DNA of 15,868 bases from contig DLLF01000012.1 in NCBI GenBank assembly GCA_002477945.1, positions 6,269 through 22,136 of the forward strand, read 5' to 3'. The stretch is from Bacteroidales bacterium UBA7569 (GTDB lineage Bacteria; Bacteroidota; Bacteroidia; Bacteroidales; Paludibacteraceae). Of this stretch, positions 13,550-15,868 are shown in pieces. A program made the position numbers and the translations under genes. The notes under the pieces were generated by a model that was not told the origin of the DNA, did not search any database, and worked only from the letters and a program-made list of their open reading frames with translations. Position 1 is the stretch's first letter; every line of letters starts with the position of its first letter.

Positions 13550-13817
13550 TCGTTGGAAGGTTGCGTTTGCTCGGCAGACGGCCTTTCAAATGCATTTATT
13601 AACAGCGTTTATTGACGCTCTGTTCTGACATTCTGAAATCTCGCAAATTTCATAAGGGGTCGGGACTCAGCAACAATGAACGCCTACAAGGTATGAGTAT
13701 CTTGTATGCCTGTGTTCTGCGCTTTTGTGTGCAGATATAGGTGTATGTCGTGTATATACTTATATCCGATGTGGGCTTTCGTGTTGCCGGTTCTATGCCA
13801 TTACACCCCGTGAGGGC
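13550..13817 (+). promoter_or_regulatory. Structured 5' leader, possible cis-regulatory RNA
   Basis: About 265 nt lie between the promoter and the next plausible start codon. Three hairpins are visible. The first is TTGGAAGG (13553-13560) with CCTTTCAA (13582-13589), enclosing CGT/ACG and TGC-tcg-GCA. The second is AGCGT (13604-13608) with ACGCT (13615-13619), extended past a bulge by AAC/GTT. The third is TACAAGGTA-tgag-TATCTTGTA (13685-13706). A 15-codon ORF (13693-13740, MSILYACVLRFCVQI) begins in the third hairpin's loop. The set could be a riboswitch-like or attenuator leader, a small RNA, or a dispersed element; the sequence does not decide. I recognise no known riboswitch class. Confidence 0.5.
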
Positions 13818-14552
13818 GTGAACGCGGAGCAGTTTCTGCAAACGCATTTCGGGCAACTTCTTGGCAAGGTATTTTCGCCTTATAACAACCTGTCGGAGCA
13901 AGTGTTCTACTCCGTGGCGTTGGAGCAGGGTGAGCGGTTTGCAGCAGAGAATGAGCGGGTATTGGCTTTGTTAGCCCCTTCGTTCTACGTGGTGGAATGT
14001 CCGATTGGCACCAATCCCGCAGATGTATTGCCCAAAGTGATGCCGCAAGCAACAGCAATAGCATCAGCATCGCTCCTCTCTGTGCATTATATCCGGCGTT
14101 ATGCGGAACAACGTTTCCTTATCGGTTGTTATAAAAACGAGGCGCACTTGCAATGGATATTGGGCAAGAACGACAAAGGCACTATGCTTTACAATGTGCG
14201 TTTGCAAACCAAAGGTCTTTCGCGCAATGGCACTTTTCCGCGGAGTTGGTTGGAGAAAGGCGATGTGCGTTTCGTTATTCTGTACAACGAAGAGACACTG
14301 CTGCAAAATGAGTATCGTGTTTTCCATGTCCACCACCACGCGGTACTGAGCGAAGAACGTATGCGCCAAGCCTTGTACCCCAATCCGCAAGGCAACTGTT
14401 TCTGTTTTGTCTTCGATGAGGAGGTGCAACTCTCTCCACGTATTGATATAGCCAAAATCATCTCTTTTGCCCGCCTCTCTCGCAACAACAAATACATCGA
14501 TGGCACACCCATTATCCTCACCGGCTCTGAAATGCTTTCTGATGGCTATTGA
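13818..14552 (+). CDS. Unrecognised protein, start uncertain
   Basis: The frame is open from 13725 (TTG) to 14552, but the first 31 codons (cysteine-rich, inside the structured leader) do not look coding. The first credible start is GTG 13818, giving 244 residues beginning VNAEQFLQTHFGQLLGK; the first in-frame ATG is only at 14040. The protein appears soluble with mixed alpha/beta character and no signal peptide. Stretches that might be conserved are SPYNNLSEQVFYSVALEQGERF, LAPSFYVVECP, RNGTFPRSWLEKGDVRFVILYNEETLLQNEYRVFHVHHH (a histidine run), and ISFARLSRNNKYIDGTPIILTGSEM near the C-terminus. I do not recognise the family and assign no function. Absence of an ATG may mean a truncated gene whose 5' end was replaced by the leader element. 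Confidence 0.6.
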   Translation: MNAEQFLQTHFGQLLGKVFSPYNNLSEQVFYSVALEQGERFAAENERVLALLAPSFYVVECPIGTNPADVLPKVMPQATAIASASLLSVHYIRRYAEQRFLIGCYKNEAHLQWILGKNDKGTMLYNVRLQTKGLSRNGTFPRSWLEKGDVRFVILYNEETLLQNEYRVFHVHHHAVLSEERMRQALYPNPQGNCFCFVFDEEVQLSPRIDIAKIISFARLSRNNKYIDGTPIILTGSEMLSDGY

Positions 14553-14628
14553 ATAGATAAGTTTAATACCCGTTGGCGGAATTACATTGAAATACGTGTG
14601 TCCGCGTGTCAATTCCTTCCGGCATTGG

Positions 14629-14742
14629 GTCGGTGCGTCAAAAATGGAGCGAGAATTTCGATAAGCGGAGATACTGTCTGAGCGTAGCGAGTTGTGTCTC
14701 CGCCGAAATTCGAGAGACCTCATATTTTTGGCAACGCCCGAC
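14629..14742. repeat. 114-nt imperfect palindrome
   Basis: Arms pair in order: GTCGG (14629)/CCGAC (14738), GCGT (14635)/ACGC (14734), CAAAAAT (14639)/ATTTTTG (14724), GAATTTCG (14653)/CGAAATTC (14704), CGGAGATAC (14666)/GTGTCTCCG (14694). The loop is 19 nt and the bulges are small. About 33 base pairs form one long interrupted hairpin on either strand. Confidence 0.75.
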
Positions 14743-14775
14743 ACAAATCACTCCGTAGGTTAAGGCTGCTTATAG

Positions 14776-14792
14776 CCCCCTCTTTGAGGGGG
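14776..14792. repeat. GC hairpin CCCCCTC/GAGGGGG
   Basis: Perfect 7-bp stem with TTT loop, 33 bp after the long palindrome. No T-tract follows; G-rich sequence continues (GTGGGGGAG). Confidence 0.7.
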
Positions 14793-14810
14793 GTGGGGGA
14801 GTCCCATTGG

Positions 14811-14844
14811 TTTCTTTTCTTTTGGTCAGGCAAAAGAAAAGAAA
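14811..14844. repeat. Perfect 14-bp inverted repeat
   Basis: TTTCTTTTCTTTTG (14811-14824), loop GTCAGG, CAAAAGAAAAGAAA (14831-14844). The arms are pure pyrimidine/purine tracts apart from the end base. Third hairpin of the cluster. Confidence 0.8.
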
Positions 14845-15079
14845 GAACTAATAATAAGATTAACTATAATGTTTATGTATTGTGTGCATCAAACAAGGAG
14901 TGGAACAAGTGTATCTAATTTCGCCAACGGTTTTTCAATGTAATTCAAGAAACGAAAGTTGCTATTTCTTGGATATGCAGTATAGTGGTCTCATTACCTG
15001 CTTTGTCTGTACTTTTGTTAACTGAGTATTCTGTTTATTATATGTCTTCTACTGAAAACCCAAAAAGGAAAAGTTTTCC

Positions 15080-15126
15080 ACGATCCCTTCACGGCACCTC
15101 ATCGACTCCTGTTCGAGTCCTGGAGG
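15080..15126 (+). repeat. Dispersed repeat copy B (partner at 5152)
   Basis: Shares ACCTCATCGAC (15096-15106) and surrounding bases with 5152-5196; see copy A. Contains GACTC-CTGTTC-GAGTC, a small stem not present in copy A. Confidence 0.4.
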
Positions 15127-15183
15127 ACTTTTTCCCGATTCCGGTACGAATTATCCACTTTCTGATTTGTATTGTTTTTTGGC

Positions 15184-15200
15184 GGGCAATACCATTGCCC
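15184..15200. repeat. Dispersed hairpin repeat, copy 2
   Basis: GGGCAATACCATTGCCC, a perfect 7-bp inverted repeat with loop ACC. Downstream bases CCCTATTCTCTAATC...TTGCATA align with those after copy 1 at 13482. Confidence 0.65.
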
Positions 15201-15308
15201 TCCCTATTCTCTAATCTTTGTTGCATAATCTCTTCTTAATTTATCCATTTGTCAATCAATCATTTGTGCATTTTTATGAAAAATTCTCGCAAAAAAGTTG
15301 TTTAGATA

Positions 15309-15340
15309 TTTGGAGTGTAAGGAAAAAGGTTGTACTTTTG
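15309..15340 (+). promoter_or_regulatory. rRNA promoter P1
   Basis: TTTG (15309-15312), 20 nt, TACTTTTG (15333-15340), an exact consensus. It lies about 450 bp before the 16S start, with no gene in between. Confidence 0.75.
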
Positions 15341-15575
15341 CACCCGCTTTTGGGAAATGAAGATGTTCATCCCTTTTCCGCTTCGGTGACGGAGTGCTAA
15401 AATTGAATTACGAAATAATCCGTACCACATGACACACGTGACCGGTTATGAGTAGTTCTATTTTTTTCGCCCTTGTTGGAAGCGGTTGAGTTTGAGAGGC
15501 GGTCTGTTAAGTAGGAGTAAGACAACGACTTGACGATGTTTTGAGAAAAAAAGTGAAAAAAAAGTTCCGAAAAGT

Positions 15576-15606
15576 TTTGGTGGTTCAGAAATTAGTTGTA
15601 ATTTTG
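15576..15606 (+). promoter_or_regulatory. rRNA promoter P2
   Basis: TTTG (15576-15579), 19 nt, TAATTTTG (15599-15606). Just upstream is an A-rich stretch (15545-15575) that could serve as an UP-like element. The tandem arrangement with P1 is what one expects for an rRNA operon. The start would be near 15612, a leader of about 175 nt. Confidence 0.75.
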
Positions 15607-15659
15607 CAGCCGATTTCGCCGCTGATAAAGCGAGTCGGAAGAGAGGCGGAGGCCTCGAG

Positions 15660-15669
15660 TGTTCTTTGA
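15660..15669 (+). promoter_or_regulatory. boxA-like antitermination element
   Basis: TGTTCTTTGA resembles boxA (TGCTCTTTAA) and sits in the 16S leader, where NusB/NusE-dependent antitermination sites are found. Confidence 0.5.
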
Positions 15670-15788
15670 GAGAATGAAGCAACAAAGATAGATGTAGTAC
15701 AAGAAAAAGGAAGGAACTTAAGTTCCCGTTAAAATTCCGAGTACACAATAAATATCGAATCGTTCTGAACTGGGAAATAAATGAGATT

Positions 15789-15868
15789 ACAACGAAGAGT
15801 TTGATCCTGGCTCAGGATGAACGCTAGCGACAGGCCTAACACATGCAAGTCGAGGGGCAGCGTGGTTG
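15789..15868 (+). rRNA. rrs: 16S ribosomal RNA, 5' end only
   Basis: The universal 16S start, AGAGTTTGATCCTGGCTCAG, is at 15796-15815, followed by GATGAACGCTAGCGACAGGCC and ACACATGCAAGTCGAGGGGC. By alignment with E. coli numbering the mature 5' end is near 15789. The gene runs off the window. The segment is Bacteroidales-like; too short for genus. Confidence 0.98.

Larger units (their letters stand above)
14553..15308. other. Gene-free interval with stacked hairpins
   Basis: No convincing gene. Short open frames here (for example 14694-14918 and 14985-15239) run through hairpin DNA and have no protein-like features. The first 300 bases hold three inverted repeats listed separately. The second half holds dispersed repeat copy B (15080-15126), a hairpin (15184-15200), and then AT-rich DNA leading to the rRNA promoter. 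A lone -7-like TACTTTTG at 15010-15017 has no -33 partner. Confidence 0.65.

Noticed and set aside
14694..14918. 74-codon open frame
   Set aside because: It runs through the long palindrome and the 14-bp inverted repeat; composition reflects the hairpins, not a protein.
15010..15017. TACTTTTG as a promoter
   Set aside because: No -33 TTTG at 19-21 nt and no gene or RNA evident downstream.
15100..15126. TTCGAGTCC resembling a tRNA T-loop
   Set aside because: No matching T-stem, acceptor or anticodon arm nearby; chance similarity.
14985..15239. 84-codon open frame
   Set aside because: It crosses dispersed repeat copy B and hairpin copy 2, with no promoter of full consensus and no recognisable protein features.

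Overview
The window is a chromosomal segment of a member of the order Bacteroidales (Bacteroidota). Three things in the sequence point there. The last 80 bases are the 5' end of a 16S rRNA gene with a Bacteroidales-type start. Promoters repeatedly match the Bacteroidetes pattern TTTG - about 20 nt - TAnnTTTG, with no Shine-Dalgarno sequences. Two surface proteins carry the Bacteroidales style of C-terminal sorting tail. The genus cannot be fixed from this window; a Porphyromonas/Paludibacter-like lineage with type IX secretion is a reasonable inference.

Layout. 1-888: 3' part of a BspA-like leucine-rich-repeat surface protein, closed by a strong terminator. 1072-1921: a promoter and a voltage-gated cation channel. 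1951-about 2640 (minus): a decayed DUF4143/AAA_14-family ATPase remnant. 2712-3818: a Fic-family AMPylase with its own winged-helix domain, preceded by an operator-like inverted repeat. 4015-4911: a secreted FISUMP-like protein with the same C-terminal tail as the LRR protein. 4912-5502: no gene. 5503-5687 (minus): a complete tRNA-Lys(CUU) transcription unit (promoter, gene, terminator).

5722-13514: one co-directional run, probably an operon or a nest of overlapping ones. It holds class I fumarase, a degenerate M23/LytM membrane protein, dxr (isoprenoid precursor synthesis), recR (recombinational repair), a small membrane protein, a HAD hydrolase, a GNAT acetyltransferase, a fused ADP-ribosylglycohydrolase plus macro-like protein, and a SanA-like DUF218 protein. 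The SanA-like protein's C-terminus has been overrun by a 9-bp repeat. Gaps are 3-29 nt and dxr/recR overlap by 4 nt.

13518-14552: a strong promoter, a roughly 260-nt leader with three hairpins, and an unrecognised protein without an early ATG. 14553-15308: no gene, but three successive hairpins including a 114-nt imperfect palindrome and a perfect 14-bp inverted repeat. 15309-15868: tandem rRNA promoters, a boxA-like element and the 16S start.

Most genes are ordinary housekeeping. The places that reward a second look are the ADP-ribose-processing fusion, the Fic gene with its operator beside a dying ATPase, the structured leader of the orphan gene, the hairpin cluster before the rRNA operon, and the dispersed hairpin repeats placed just ahead of promoters.
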